Below, piece by piece: positions 15,947-24,778 of a DNA stretch of 64,000 bases. A model generated the notes under the pieces. That model made no database searches. It had not been told where the DNA came from and worked only from the letters and a program-made list of their open reading frames with translations. Origin of the DNA: Actinokineospora terrae. GTDB taxonomy: Bacteria; Actinomycetota; Actinomycetes; Mycobacteriales; Pseudonocardiaceae. The stretch's first letter is position 1; each line of letters begins with the position of its first letter. The stretch is from NCBI RefSeq assembly GCF_900111175.1, contig NZ_FOGI01000005.1, positions 124,001 to 188,000 on the forward strand, read 5' to 3'. A program made the translations under genes and the position numbers.

Positions 15947-16795
15947 TCAGGCGAAGACGGGGGACACCCAGTAGTTGCCGCCGTTGTAGGTCGAGCGCGG
16001 GTACGCGCCCGCCTGGCCGAAGAGGCCCGGAGCGGAGTGGGGGAACGGCTCGTAGTTGTCGTAGTGCGCGGTGATCGGCGGGATGCTGATCCGCTGCGTG
16101 AAGTAGCCCGGCGTGGCGTAGTAGACGCCGTTGGGAGAGGTGTAGCTGACGACATAACCGGCGAAGGGGTCGACCGGTACCGGAGACGCGAAGTCGAGCC
16201 GCGGGTAGTTGGCGTGCTCGGTAGTGCTGGCGAGGAGTGTGCCGTTCAGCGTCCAGAGGTGGGCGGTAATGCCCTCAGCCCACGGCAAGCCCGCCGCGAG
16301 TTGGACGCCGGTGACACTGCCGGGACGGTCGACGAAGAAGCGAAGGCCGAGCTCTAGCGATGCTCGCTCGTTGTAGAGCCTGCCGGTACCGGGCGGCTCG
16401 AACACACACGGGCACGCGGCGGACGGGCGTTGCAGGTCCGCGATCCGCAGGTGCAGCACCTCGGTGGTGGTGGACTGCCGACTGTCCAGGACAACACGGG
16501 CGAACACGGTCAACGGCCCGATCTGCGGCTCGCTGGGGGTGAACGTGTACTCCCAGTCGGTCTGTCCCGCGCCCGCGATGACGATGAAGTGGTTCTGGTC
16601 GTGCAGCGCGAGCTCGGTGAACTTGACACCGTCGCCGGGCACCCCGGCCGAGTGACCGCGGATGGTGACGGCCTGGCCGACCGGCACCTGCGCGTTGTCC
16701 GCGGGCAGGTCGACCCAGACCCGGGGGCTATCGGCCCACGCGGTACCGGCGGTGAGCAACAGCAAGCCGAGAACGAGCGCGACCAGACGGCGCAC
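15947..16795 (-). CDS. secreted protein with one DUF4082-type module
   Basis: A 282-aa exported protein. The frame is open further upstream, but GTG 16795 is chosen because GGGGAGGG precedes it by about four bases and the next residues form a clean signal peptide (VRRLVALVLGLLLLTAGTAWA). The mature part has an Ig-like segment (VWVDLPADNAQVPVGQAVTIRG), a CPC pair, and one DUF4082-like core (LELGLRFFVDRPGSVTGVQL, HLWTLNGTLLAS, PVDPFAGYVVSYTSP) ending in YWVSPVFA. It is a single-module relative of the downstream gene (15-bp gap), with which it is presumably co-transcribed. Function unknown; surface binding is a guess. Confidence 0.78.
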   Translation of the reverse strand: MRRLVALVLGLLLLTAGTAWADSPRVWVDLPADNAQVPVGQAVTIRGHSAGVPGDGVKFTELALHDQNHFIVIAGAGQTDWEYTFTPSEPQIGPLTVFARVVLDSRQSTTTEVLHLRIADLQRPSAACPCVFEPPGTGRLYNERASLELGLRFFVDRPGSVTGVQLAAGLPWAEGITAHLWTLNGTLLASTTEHANYPRLDFASPVPVDPFAGYVVSYTSPNGVYYATPGYFTQRISIPPITAHYDNYEPFPHSAPGLFGQAGAYPRSTYNGGNYWVSPVFA

Positions 16796-16984
16796 AACGC
16801 CCTCCCCTCGGTCGGAGCGATTGCGCGCCAACGTATCCGAGCAGGTCACAGCGGGGACGCGGCCAAGCGGGTGACTCCCGGCGCTCGGATCACCTCCACT
16901 GCGCCAGGTGGTGGCCGACACCCCGAGTGGGCGTGTTGGGCTAGTCGCGGAAGAGGGAAGGCCGAGTACGCCTTGTGGGCGTGT

Positions 16985-17048
16985 GGTTCATGGCATTTGT
17001 GACTTGATCGGGTCCTCATCGCATTCATTCCGGTTCACGCCATTTGTG
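16985..17048. repeat. 17-bp direct repeat pair upstream of RHS gene
   Basis: GGTTCATGGCATTTGTG (16985-17001) recurs as GGTTCACGCCATTTGTG (17032-17048), 15 of 17 bases identical, start-to-start 47 bp. It lies in the 476-bp divergent gap 16796-17271 between the DUF4082 operon and the RHS gene, a stretch lower in GC than its surroundings. This may be a pair of regulator sites. No convincing -35/-10 was found in the gap. Confidence 0.5.
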
Positions 17049-17271
17049 CCGTGCGAGGAATTGCCTTCGGTCTCGCGGAGCGATCGGGTCTGCCATTGCC
17101 GCCGAGTGCCGATGTCCTTTTGGTGAACTTCCGGTAGGTCTGATCAGGCAGTTTCGGCAATACCTGGCCCTTGTACCCGATTGGCGTATCGCCGAGTCGG
17201 CGGATTTTGGACCCGCTGAATGGGTCTCGCTGGTGCGGTTGTTGGGGACCGCCTGAGCACTGGGGTAATTC

Positions 17272-20200
17272 GTGAAACGTCGCTATAGCGGCGCGCGTGA
17301 ACGCGTGCGCCTGATGAGGGCTGCCCGAGGTCTGGGTGCCGCCCTGTCACTGGCAATGGTCGTCTCCGGGGTGACCGCGGTGACGCCCGCCGCTGCCACG
17401 CCGAAACCCGCGGCCTCGACCACCGTCGACCCCCGCGCCCTCCCACTCGCCGACGCTCCGGCTGCGGTTGGCAAGCAGGCTCCGCCAAGGGTGGACGCGG
17501 ATTTCGCTCCGCTCACGCGGGCGGCTGATGCGGGTTCGCGGTTTGATCCGGTGCGGTCGCGGGTGGTGTCGCGGTCGCAGTTCGTTGAGGAGTATGTGAA
17601 CCCGGATGGGTCGCGCACCACCAAGCAGTCCGCGGAACCGTTGAACGTCAGGGACTCCGCGGGCAACTGGCAGCCGATCGATGCCACGTTGGAGGTCGAC
17701 AGGTCCGGTCGGGCGAGGGCGAAGCGGCATCCGCTCAACGCCTCTCTTGGTGCCACCGCTGATGATCAGTCGCTGGTGGCGATCGAGGTCGACGGTGCGA
17801 CGGTGTCGCTGGGTCTGGATGGTGCGGCGAAGGGCCGCAAGGCGAGGGTGGCGGGCAAGGCCGCCGACTACTCGGATGTGGCGCCGGACACGGACCTGAG
17901 GTATGAGGTCACGGCGAGTGCGGTGAAGGAGACGATCGTCCTGCGCAAGCCGGGCCGTTCGTCGTGGCGGTTCACTCTGGACACCGGCGGTCTGACTCCG
18001 CGTCTTGCGGGTGATGGCGTGGAGTTGGTGGACGCGGGCGGGAAGATCAAGGCGGTGATGCCGCCGGTGGAGACGTGGGACTCCGCCGGGGACGGCAAGG
18101 ACAAGGCCCCGGCGCAGACCGGTGGCCGGTACGCGTTGGAGCGGGTCAAGGGCACGTGGGCCTTGACCGTGTCGGTCGACGAGGCGTGGTTGAGGGACTC
18201 CAAGCGGGTCTACCCGGTCAGTGTCGACCCGACCTTCAGCTTCAACACCGACAACGCGTGGGCGTACAAGTCCGACGGGTACTCGTGCCAGCAGTGCGGT
18301 GTGCGGATCGGCAACAGCCAGTCCGGTTCCGGTGGCGGCGACACCTATTGGCGGTCGGCGTTCCACTACAACTACCCGTCGCTGTCGGGCAAGACCGTCG
18401 TCGGTGTGCGCCTGGACGTGGCGCGCTCGGGTGGCGGCGGCTACAACAAGGCGTGGAACACCAACCTCTACGACCTCAACAACTTCAGCTTCAACGGCCC
18501 CGGCCCGTTCCTGGCGTCCTCGGTCGTCGGTGACGTCGGCAGCTTCCAGAGCACCGCGCTGACCAACTTCATCAAGAACGCGGTCGACACCAACAACTGG
18601 GCCTACTGGTTCATGCTGACCGGCACCGAGAACCCCGGCGTCTACACCTACAAGAACCTCAACGCGACCCTCTATGTCGACACCGGCAGCGCACCCCCCG
18701 CACCGGTCCTCTCGGCCCCCGCGGACAACAGCGTGCTGACCTCGTTGACCCCGACGTTGGCGGTCAACCCGGTCACCGACGCCGACGGCGACACCGTCAA
18801 GTACTGCTTCACCGTCGCCACCGGCACCGACGGCAAATCCGGGCAGGTCGTCGACTCCGGCTGCGTCACCACACCCACCTGGACCATCCCCGAAGGCGTC
18901 CTCACCGACGGCGCCGCCTACACCTGGAAAGCCACCACCGCATCCGGTTACAGCCTCACACCATCCACATGGGTCGGACACTTCAAGGTCGACCAACGCA
19001 TCGGCGACCACGGCCCGTCCCCTGTGGACACGGTCGGTCCGGTGAAGGTGAACCTCGCGAACGGCAACGTGTCCACCTCGGCGTCGTCGCCGACGTTCAC
19101 CACCGTGGGCGGGACCGCCGGTCTCAGCTTCACCTACAACTCCCAGCAGCCCGTCGCGACCGGGGTGAAGGCGTCCTACTTCGACGACGTCTCCCACGCG
19201 GGCCTGATCAACGACGGCCAGATCCCGGCGTTGATCCGCAACGAGCCGCAGATCAACGTCGACTGGGGCACCAGCTCCCCGCACTCGCCCGCCTTGGGCG
19301 GCGACTGGTGGCTGGTCCGCTGGGAGGGCTGGTTCATCCCGCCGGTGACCGGCACCTACCAGTTCGCCGGTATCCACGACGACGGACCGACCATCTGGAT
19401 CAACAACACCAAGGTCTACGACGTCCCCAACGCCGTCACCGCCCTGAACTGGGGCGCGGCAACGGGTATCGCGCTGACGCAGGGCGTCGCGGTCCCGATC
19501 AAGGTCGAACTGCAGGAGATGACCGGCGCCGCCAAGATGCAGCTCTACACCCGCACCACCGCCGGTGGTCCGGTCACCGAGCAGATCGTCCCCTCGGCAT
19601 GGCTCGCGTCCACAGACGCGCCCGCTCTGCCCAAGGGCTGGACCCTGTCCGCGGACCTCGACGGCACCGGTAGCACTTACACCGAGGCCAAGGTCGTCGA
19701 CCAGACCATCGTCATCACCGACGCCACCGGCGCCAAGCACACCTGGACCAAGAAGTCCGCGGGTGGCTACTCGCCGCCGGAGGACGAGGAGGGGACGCTC
19801 GGCCTGGACAGCACCGGCCGGGTGACCCTGACCCAGGGTGCCGACATCTTCGTCTTCCGCACGGACGGCAAGCTCGACACGCAGTCCAATGTGGCCGACT
19901 CCCGCAAGCCCGCCGCGTTGCAGAACCTCTACAACGGCACCCCGTCGCGACTGGTCCAGATCAAGGACCCCGTCTCCAACCGCCAGCACCAGCTCTACTA
20001 CAACCGCCCGGGTGAGGACTGCTACGGCGGCGCCTCGGTTCCCTCCGGCGCGGACTCGCTGCCGCCCGCCCAGATGCTGTGCCGCATCGTCTACTGGGAC
20101 GGCAGCACCTCGCGGCTCTGGTACAAGGCGGGGCAGCTGTTCCGGATCGAGGACCCGGGCAGCGAGATCACCGACTACACCTACACCAACGGAATCCTCA

Positions 20201-23200
20201 CCGGCACCCGCGACGCCCTGGCCGCCGACTGGGTCGCCGTCAACCCCGGCGTCCGCGACACCGCTGACACCTACACTGCCATCGGCTACGACAACACCGC
20301 CGCGGTCAAGCCGGCTGCCACCTCGGTGACTTCTCCGGCTCCCTCGGTGGGCGCGGCGCGACCAGGGCACTCTTATCGCTACGACCGGCCCAACCGCATC
20401 GCCTACACCGACATCGCAGGGATCACCCCCGCGATCGGCTTTTCCAACAAGGTCACCTACGACGACGCCGACCGGCTTCTGTCCGCGACGGACGCCACCG
20501 GCAAGGTCTCCTCGCAGACCTGGAACGTCAAGGACCTCAAGCTGACCTCCACCGACCCCGCCGGTCGGGTCACGACCACGGTCTACGACGCCCAGGACCG
20601 ACCGGTCGACAACTACGGTCCCGCGCCTGCGTCGTGCTTCTCCGGTCAGCTCCCGACTGCGGCCTGCGCGAGCACCGTGCCCAGGACCACGACCGGGTAC
20701 GACGAGAACATCAACGGTCTTGCTGTGTCGTGGTACGACAACAACACGTTGTCCGGTGCGCCGAAGGTCTACACGACCGGGTTCAACGACCCCACCGGCA
20801 AGCTCCAGCAGACCTGGCCCGGAGTCCCCACTACCGGTATCCCGGCGGACTTCTTCTCGCTGCGAGCGACTGGCGACATCGTCTTCCCGGCCGCCGGTAC
20901 CTTCAACCTCCGGTTGCTCGCCGACGACGGCATCCGCGTCTGGGTGGACGACCAGCTGATCATCGACAGCTGGATCGGCACCTACCCGCTGTGGCGCAAC
21001 GCCAACGTCGTCAGTGGTGCCGCCGGTGAGTCGAAGAAGATCCGCATCGACTACTTCGAGGTCAACCTCGGCGCCCAACTCGAACTCCACTGGACCACCC
21101 CGGCCGCGGTCCAGGAAGTCGTCCCCGGCTCCGCCCTGCGACCCAGGCACGGCTTGGCCACCTCGACCACCACGACCGAGTCGAGCGGCGTCCCAGACCC
21201 GACCGCCACCACGAACTACGGCGAGAACGGCCTCGACCCCACCTACGGCCTGGCGACCAGTGGCACCTCCGGTGGTCTGACGACCAGTTCGGGATTCGAG
21301 ACCCCGGGCGTGGGATACCTCCGCAAGACCTCCAAGACGATGCCGAGCGGCGCCCAGGTCACCTACCAGCACTACGGCGACACCGAGACCCGGGACGACC
21401 CCTGCACGCCGGGGGACAACCAGGTCAACCAGGGCGGCATGGTCAAGAAGTCCACCTCGACCACGCCCGCCACCGGTGTCGCCCGCTCGGTCGAACAGGT
21501 CTTCGACGCCTCTGGTCGGGTGGTGGCCAGCGCCATCTCCGGGGATTGGGCCTGCTCGACCTATGACGCCCGCGACCGGGCGGTATCGGCGAAGGTCCCC
21601 GCGAACGCCTCGGCGGGGGAACGGACCGTCACCAACAACTACGCCGTGGGCGGCGACCCGCTCACCACGTCGGTCGCGGACTACAACGGCACCGCCACAA
21701 CCCAGGCCGACCTCCTCGGCCGCGTCATCGCCTACACCGACACCTCGGGTCTACGCACGGAGACCACCTACGACCAGGCAGGGCGGGTGACGTTGGAGAA
21801 GAGCGTCCCGCCGAACGCCACCGACGCGGCTCAGGAGATCCGCAACACCTACGACGACGCGGGCCGCGTCCTCACCACCAAGCTGGGCAGCACGGTGCTG
21901 TCCACGGCGACCTACGACGCCACCGGGGAGGCCGCGACCGTGACCTACGCCAACGGCAGCGCGTTGACCGCGATCGGCAGGGACGCCTCGGGTCGCACCA
22001 CGTCGTTGAGCTGGAAGACGAGCGACAACGTCACCACCACCTCGGTGGTCTCCCGCACCAGGGCGGGCACCGTCTTCGACGAGTCCCTCGGCGGGGTCGA
22101 CCCGCGTCCTGGTCTGCCGAACTACACCTACGACAGCGCGGGACGGTTGACCGACGCCTGGGTGACCGGTCACCACTACGGCTACGACTTCACCTCGTCC
22201 GCGCCCGCCACCTGCCCGACCGGCACCCAGTCGAACGCGGGGGTGAACACGAACCGCGTGCACCTCTACGACGAGACGGCGGGCGGCACCGCCGACACCG
22301 GGTACTGCTACGACGCCGCCGACCGACTGCTCGCGACGACCGGTGCCAACCCGGTCAGCGGCGTGCAGTACAACTCCCACGGTTCCACCACCCAGTACAC
22401 CCAGGGTGGCGCGACCACGGTCTTCGGCTGGGACAGCGCCGACCGCCACATCCTGCTCACCACCACCGGCGCCGACCCGGCGAGCATCTCCTACACCCGG
22501 GACACGGCCAACCGGATCATCCGCCGCGAGGCCGCGCAGGGCGACACCGTCGCCGACGTCCGCTACGGCTACACCGGGTCGGACGACAACGCGGACTTCG
22601 CGCTGAACGGGTCCGACAAGAAGATCCTCACGCGGTCCATCACGCTGCCAGGTGGGGTGATCTACACCTGGAAACCCGTTGCCGCAAGCCAGACCTGGGA
22701 CCACCCCACGGTCCGCGGTGACCTGGCGCTGACCACCACCTCGACCGGTGTCCAGTCGGGTGCGCTGCGCACCTACGGCCCGTTCGGGGAGCCCGGCGCG
22801 ACCGCCAACGACGGCACGCCGGACAACCAGCCCGGCAACCTGGACTACGGCTGGCTCGGCCAGTACCAGCGGCCGTACGAGCACTCGGGGTCGCTGTCGA
22901 TCGTCGAGATGGGTGCTCGCCCCTACAGCCCGGTCCTGGGCCGGTTCCTGTTGGTCGACCCGGTCGACGGCGGGAGCGCCAACGACTACGACTACGTGGC
23001 AGGCAACCCGATCAGCAACACCGACCTCGACGGGAACTGCTTCTGGGATGCCTGCGTCGGCGAGGGGATGCTCGTCGTGTTCGTGGTCGGGGCGGTCGTC
23101 ACCGCGGGCGGGGCGATCTGGGTGTCCAAGCACCCGATCCACGTGTCGTGGCCCAGTTTCGGTTCGAGCAGTTCCGGTGGTGGCGGCGGTGCCGCTCCGC

Positions 23201-23487
23201 GAGTCAACTACGCGCCCGCCCCGGTGATCTCGCTGGCGGCGTGGGAGGCGATGCACGCCCCTACCACCTACAAGCCGGTGGCGGGGAACTCGGGCCAGAC
23301 GTACCCGTCCAAGTCGGCCGCCAAGAAGGCGGCGAAACGCGACCGGGCCAGGACCGGGGCACGTGCGCGCTACCGGGGCACCTGCAATGCGAAGAACCAC
23401 GTCCACTGCGACTACTACCCGGACAAGAACAAAGCCCGGAAGGGAAGGAAGAAGGACCGCATCGGAACCCGGCACTACTATTGGTGA
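17272..23487 (+). CDS. secreted RHS/YD-repeat polymorphic toxin with PA14 domains
   Basis: A 2071-aa exported protein; GTG 17272 is six bases after GGGG. Residues 1-43 form a signal peptide. About 318-470 is a DNRLRE-like surface domain, followed by a fibronectin-like segment. A PA14-like domain (TGTYQFAGIHDDGPTIWIN) lies at about 630-770 and a second (RLLADDGIRVWVDDQLIIDSW) at about 1149-1290. YD/RHS repeats (YDxxGR, TTYDQAGRVT) fill about 990-1130 and 1290-1880. The RHS core ends with RPYSPVLGRFLLVDP at about 1883 and NTDLDGN just before 1923. The last 149 residues are variable: a hydrophobic helix (about 1932-1950), a Gly/Ser linker, then a basic module with H2043-V-H2045 and terminal HYYW. 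This is the probable toxin tip, likely a nuclease by charge only. A candidate immunity gene follows 45 bp later. Confidence 0.85.
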   Translation: MKRRYSGARERVRLMRAARGLGAALSLAMVVSGVTAVTPAAATPKPAASTTVDPRALPLADAPAAVGKQAPPRVDADFAPLTRAADAGSRFDPVRSRVVSRSQFVEEYVNPDGSRTTKQSAEPLNVRDSAGNWQPIDATLEVDRSGRARAKRHPLNASLGATADDQSLVAIEVDGATVSLGLDGAAKGRKARVAGKAADYSDVAPDTDLRYEVTASAVKETIVLRKPGRSSWRFTLDTGGLTPRLAGDGVELVDAGGKIKAVMPPVETWDSAGDGKDKAPAQTGGRYALERVKGTWALTVSVDEAWLRDSKRVYPVSVDPTFSFNTDNAWAYKSDGYSCQQCGVRIGNSQSGSGGGDTYWRSAFHYNYPSLSGKTVVGVRLDVARSGGGGYNKAWNTNLYDLNNFSFNGPGPFLASSVVGDVGSFQSTALTNFIKNAVDTNNWAYWFMLTGTENPGVYTYKNLNATLYVDTGSAPPAPVLSAPADNSVLTSLTPTLAVNPVTDADGDTVKYCFTVATGTDGKSGQVVDSGCVTTPTWTIPEGVLTDGAAYTWKATTASGYSLTPSTWVGHFKVDQRIGDHGPSPVDTVGPVKVNLANGNVSTSASSPTFTTVGGTAGLSFTYNSQQPVATGVKASYFDDVSHAGLINDGQIPALIRNEPQINVDWGTSSPHSPALGGDWWLVRWEGWFIPPVTGTYQFAGIHDDGPTIWINNTKVYDVPNAVTALNWGAATGIALTQGVAVPIKVELQEMTGAAKMQLYTRTTAGGPVTEQIVPSAWLASTDAPALPKGWTLSADLDGTGSTYTEAKVVDQTIVITDATGAKHTWTKKSAGGYSPPEDEEGTLGLDSTGRVTLTQGADIFVFRTDGKLDTQSNVADSRKPAALQNLYNGTPSRLVQIKDPVSNRQHQLYYNRPGEDCYGGASVPSGADSLPPAQMLCRIVYWDGSTSRLWYKAGQLFRIEDPGSEITDYTYTNGILTGTRDALAADWVAVNPGVRDTADTYTAIGYDNTAAVKPAATSVTSPAPSVGAARPGHSYRYDRPNRIAYTDIAGITPAIGFSNKVTYDDADRLLSATDATGKVSSQTWNVKDLKLTSTDPAGRVTTTVYDAQDRPVDNYGPAPASCFSGQLPTAACASTVPRTTTGYDENINGLAVSWYDNNTLSGAPKVYTTGFNDPTGKLQQTWPGVPTTGIPADFFSLRATGDIVFPAAGTFNLRLLADDGIRVWVDDQLIIDSWIGTYPLWRNANVVSGAAGESKKIRIDYFEVNLGAQLELHWTTPAAVQEVVPGSALRPRHGLATSTTTTESSGVPDPTATTNYGENGLDPTYGLATSGTSGGLTTSSGFETPGVGYLRKTSKTMPSGAQVTYQHYGDTETRDDPCTPGDNQVNQGGMVKKSTSTTPATGVARSVEQVFDASGRVVASAISGDWACSTYDARDRAVSAKVPANASAGERTVTNNYAVGGDPLTTSVADYNGTATTQADLLGRVIAYTDTSGLRTETTYDQAGRVTLEKSVPPNATDAAQEIRNTYDDAGRVLTTKLGSTVLSTATYDATGEAATVTYANGSALTAIGRDASGRTTSLSWKTSDNVTTTSVVSRTRAGTVFDESLGGVDPRPGLPNYTYDSAGRLTDAWVTGHHYGYDFTSSAPATCPTGTQSNAGVNTNRVHLYDETAGGTADTGYCYDAADRLLATTGANPVSGVQYNSHGSTTQYTQGGATTVFGWDSADRHILLTTTGADPASISYTRDTANRIIRREAAQGDTVADVRYGYTGSDDNADFALNGSDKKILTRSITLPGGVIYTWKPVAASQTWDHPTVRGDLALTTTSTGVQSGALRTYGPFGEPGATANDGTPDNQPGNLDYGWLGQYQRPYEHSGSLSIVEMGARPYSPVLGRFLLVDPVDGGSANDYDYVAGNPISNTDLDGNCFWDACVGEGMLVVFVVGAVVTAGGAIWVSKHPIHVSWPSFGSSSSGGGGGAAPRVNYAPAPVISLAAWEAMHAPTTYKPVAGNSGQTYPSKSAAKKAAKRDRARTGARARYRGTCNAKNHVHCDYYPDKNKARKGRKKDRIGTRHYYW

Positions 23488-23532
23488 GCACGGCACACGG
23501 TTGCGTGCCGGAGAATCGGATGGAGACAGGGC

Positions 23533-23910
23533 ATGGGTACCCCGCACTACCGACTCGGTGGCGACGAGCTCGTCGGACCGGACGACCAGGTCTGGGTCGA
23601 GGTCACCGGCTGGCTGGAGCCCGACGAGGTGGCTGACTGGGTGCGGGCGGGTGCCGTCGTGGCGATCGACGAGTGCGAGAGCTGGGAATGGGGCGCCTCG
23701 GTGACCCCGGACGTCCGCTCGCGCATGGTCGACGCGGATGCCTCCGCGCGCATCGCGAAGGTCCGCGACAGCGAGGTGGTCATCCTCGCCCCCAGCCTGT
23801 GGCGGCACCTGGACGGCGCGGACTCGCGGTTGGTCGTCCTCAGCGAGGAGAACGCCAAGCAGGCGCGGGACATCCGGGAGATGCGCGGCGACTACCAGCA
23901 CCCGTTCTGA
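23533..23910 (+). CDS. probable immunity protein for the RHS toxin
   Basis: A 125-aa soluble, acidic protein. ATG 23533 follows GGAGACAGG. No signal peptide or membrane segment is seen. It opens with DELVGPDDQVWVEVTGWLEPDEV and contains VAIDECESWEWGAS and SEVVILAPSLWRHLD. I do not recognise the family. Its acidity, small size and position 45 bp after the 3' end of the RHS gene, before a strong palindrome, fit the cognate immunity protein expected in polymorphic toxin loci. That role is inferred from context alone. Confidence 0.6.
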   Translation: MGTPHYRLGGDELVGPDDQVWVEVTGWLEPDEVADWVRAGAVVAIDECESWEWGASVTPDVRSRMVDADASARIAKVRDSEVVILAPSLWRHLDGADSRLVVLSEENAKQARDIREMRGDYQHPF

Positions 23911-23926
23911 CCGGGTAGTGCCTGTT

Positions 23927-23964
23927 GTGGCGCGGGTGGGCCGGATCCGGCCCACCCGCGCCAC
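23927..23964. terminator. 38-bp perfect palindrome after toxin/immunity pair
   Basis: The sequence 23927-23964 is a perfect palindrome of 38 bp (arms begin GTGGCGCGGG), 16 bp after the immunity stop. As RNA it folds into a GC-rich stem of about 17 bp. There is no U-run, which is common for actinobacterial hairpin terminators. It lies in the 492-bp gap 23911-24402. Confidence 0.6.
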
Positions 23965-24036
23965 TGTCGTCCGCACTCGCCTCGCTCTCCCCGACGACCC
24001 GCCGACGCGTGTTGACTGAGAGCGACGCCACACCAC

Positions 24037-24060
24037 GGGGTGTTTTCGAACACCCCTTCG
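24037..24060 (+). promoter_or_regulatory. UUCG-capped hairpin upstream of str promoter
   Basis: GGGGTGTT (24037-24044), TTCG loop, AACACCCC (24049-24056) is a perfect 8-bp stem with a stable tetraloop. The second arm can also pair with the following GGGTG (24060-24064), so two exclusive hairpins are possible. It lies upstream of the predicted str promoter, so it would be carried only by read-through or by an upstream start such as TTGACT at 24012. Confidence 0.4.
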
Positions 24061-24097
24061 GGTGGACCACCCGCGCGGCTGCTTGGGTACCCCCGTT

Positions 24098-24127
24098 TTG
24101 ACCTCCCCGTCACGGCCAAGGTATCTT
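24098..24127 (+). promoter_or_regulatory. str operon promoter (TTGACC-N18-TATCTT)
   Basis: -35 TTGACC (24098-24103) and -10 TATCTT (24122-24127) are 18 bp apart, a strong vegetative-type match. Transcription would start near 24134, leaving a leader of about 270 nt before rpsL. The leader opens almost at once with a hairpin, CCCGAC (24139-24144) / GTCGGG (24149-24154), loop CCAT. No gene is seen in the leader. Confidence 0.65.
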
Positions 24128-24402
24128 TGCTACTCGTGCCCGACCCATGTCGGGTCGGTCCGTGTGCCTGTGCCGCGCGGTCCACGACGAGGGCGTCCAC
24201 CTGGATGTCGTCGGGTGGACTCCTGCCAGTCACGCCGGAGTTCCTCCCGAACCCCGCTGGGATGGTTTTCTTCCCGTGCGGGTGCCGCGAGAGAGGGCGA
24301 CACGCCCGACCTCGGGGGGCGGGCGGAAGAGCAGGAACCGCAAGTACACAGTGCCTTCGGCGCCCTCGCGGGGGTGTCGAGAGTTAAAGAGAAAGCCGGT
24401 CT

Positions 24403-24777
24403 ATGCCCACGATCCAGCAGCTGGTCCGCAAGGGCCGCCAGGACAAGGTCGCCAAGCAGAAGACTGCGGCTCTCAAGGGGAGCCCGCAGCGGCGTGGCGT
24501 GTGCACGCGCGTGTACACCACCACCCCGAAGAAGCCCAACTCCGCGCTCCGCAAGGTCGCTCGCGTCAAGCTGACCAGCGGCATCGAGGTCACGGCGTAC
24601 ATCCCTGGTGAGGGCCACAACCTGCAGGAGCACTCCATGGTGCTCGTGCGCGGCGGTCGTGTGAAGGACCTCCCGGGTGTTCGCTACAAGATCATCCGCG
24701 GCTCGCTGGACACGCAGGGCGTGAAGAACCGCAAGCAGGCGCGCAGCCTCTACGGCGCGAAGAAGGAGAAGAGCTGA
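24403..24777 (+). CDS. rpsL: 30S ribosomal protein S12
   Basis: Decoding-centre protein of the 30S subunit (124 aa). The sequence is textbook: [26 protein letters not shown] and [13 protein letters not shown]. The two lysines in PKKPNS and RVKDLP, whose changes give streptomycin resistance in mycobacteria, are wild-type. First gene of the str operon; a weak ribosome site (GAGAAAG) precedes the ATG, and rpsG begins one base after its stop. Confidence 0.99.
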   Translation: MPTIQQLVRKGRQDKVAKQKTAALKGSPQRRGVCTRVYTTTPKKPNSALRKVARVKLTSGIEVTAYIPGEGHNLQEHSMVLVRGGRVKDLPGVRYKIIRGSLDTQGVKNRKQARSLYGAKKEKS

Positions 24778-24778
24778 C

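Noticed and set aside
17044..17256. 70-codon plus-strand ORF before the RHS gene (ending SLVRLLGTA)
   Set aside because: Low third-position GC, no good ribosome site and no recognisable family; possibly a gene remnant, but not supportable.
19022..19032. TGTGGACAC inside the RHS gene
   Set aside because: Single chance match to the DnaA-like word in coding sequence.
17347..21372. 1341-codon minus-strand frame opposite the RHS gene
   Set aside because: The plus strand shows signal peptide, PA14 and YD repeats; the minus frame is low-complexity.
24147..24402. Open frame through the rpsL leader
   Set aside because: It runs out of frame into rpsL and has no ribosome site; more likely untranslated leader.
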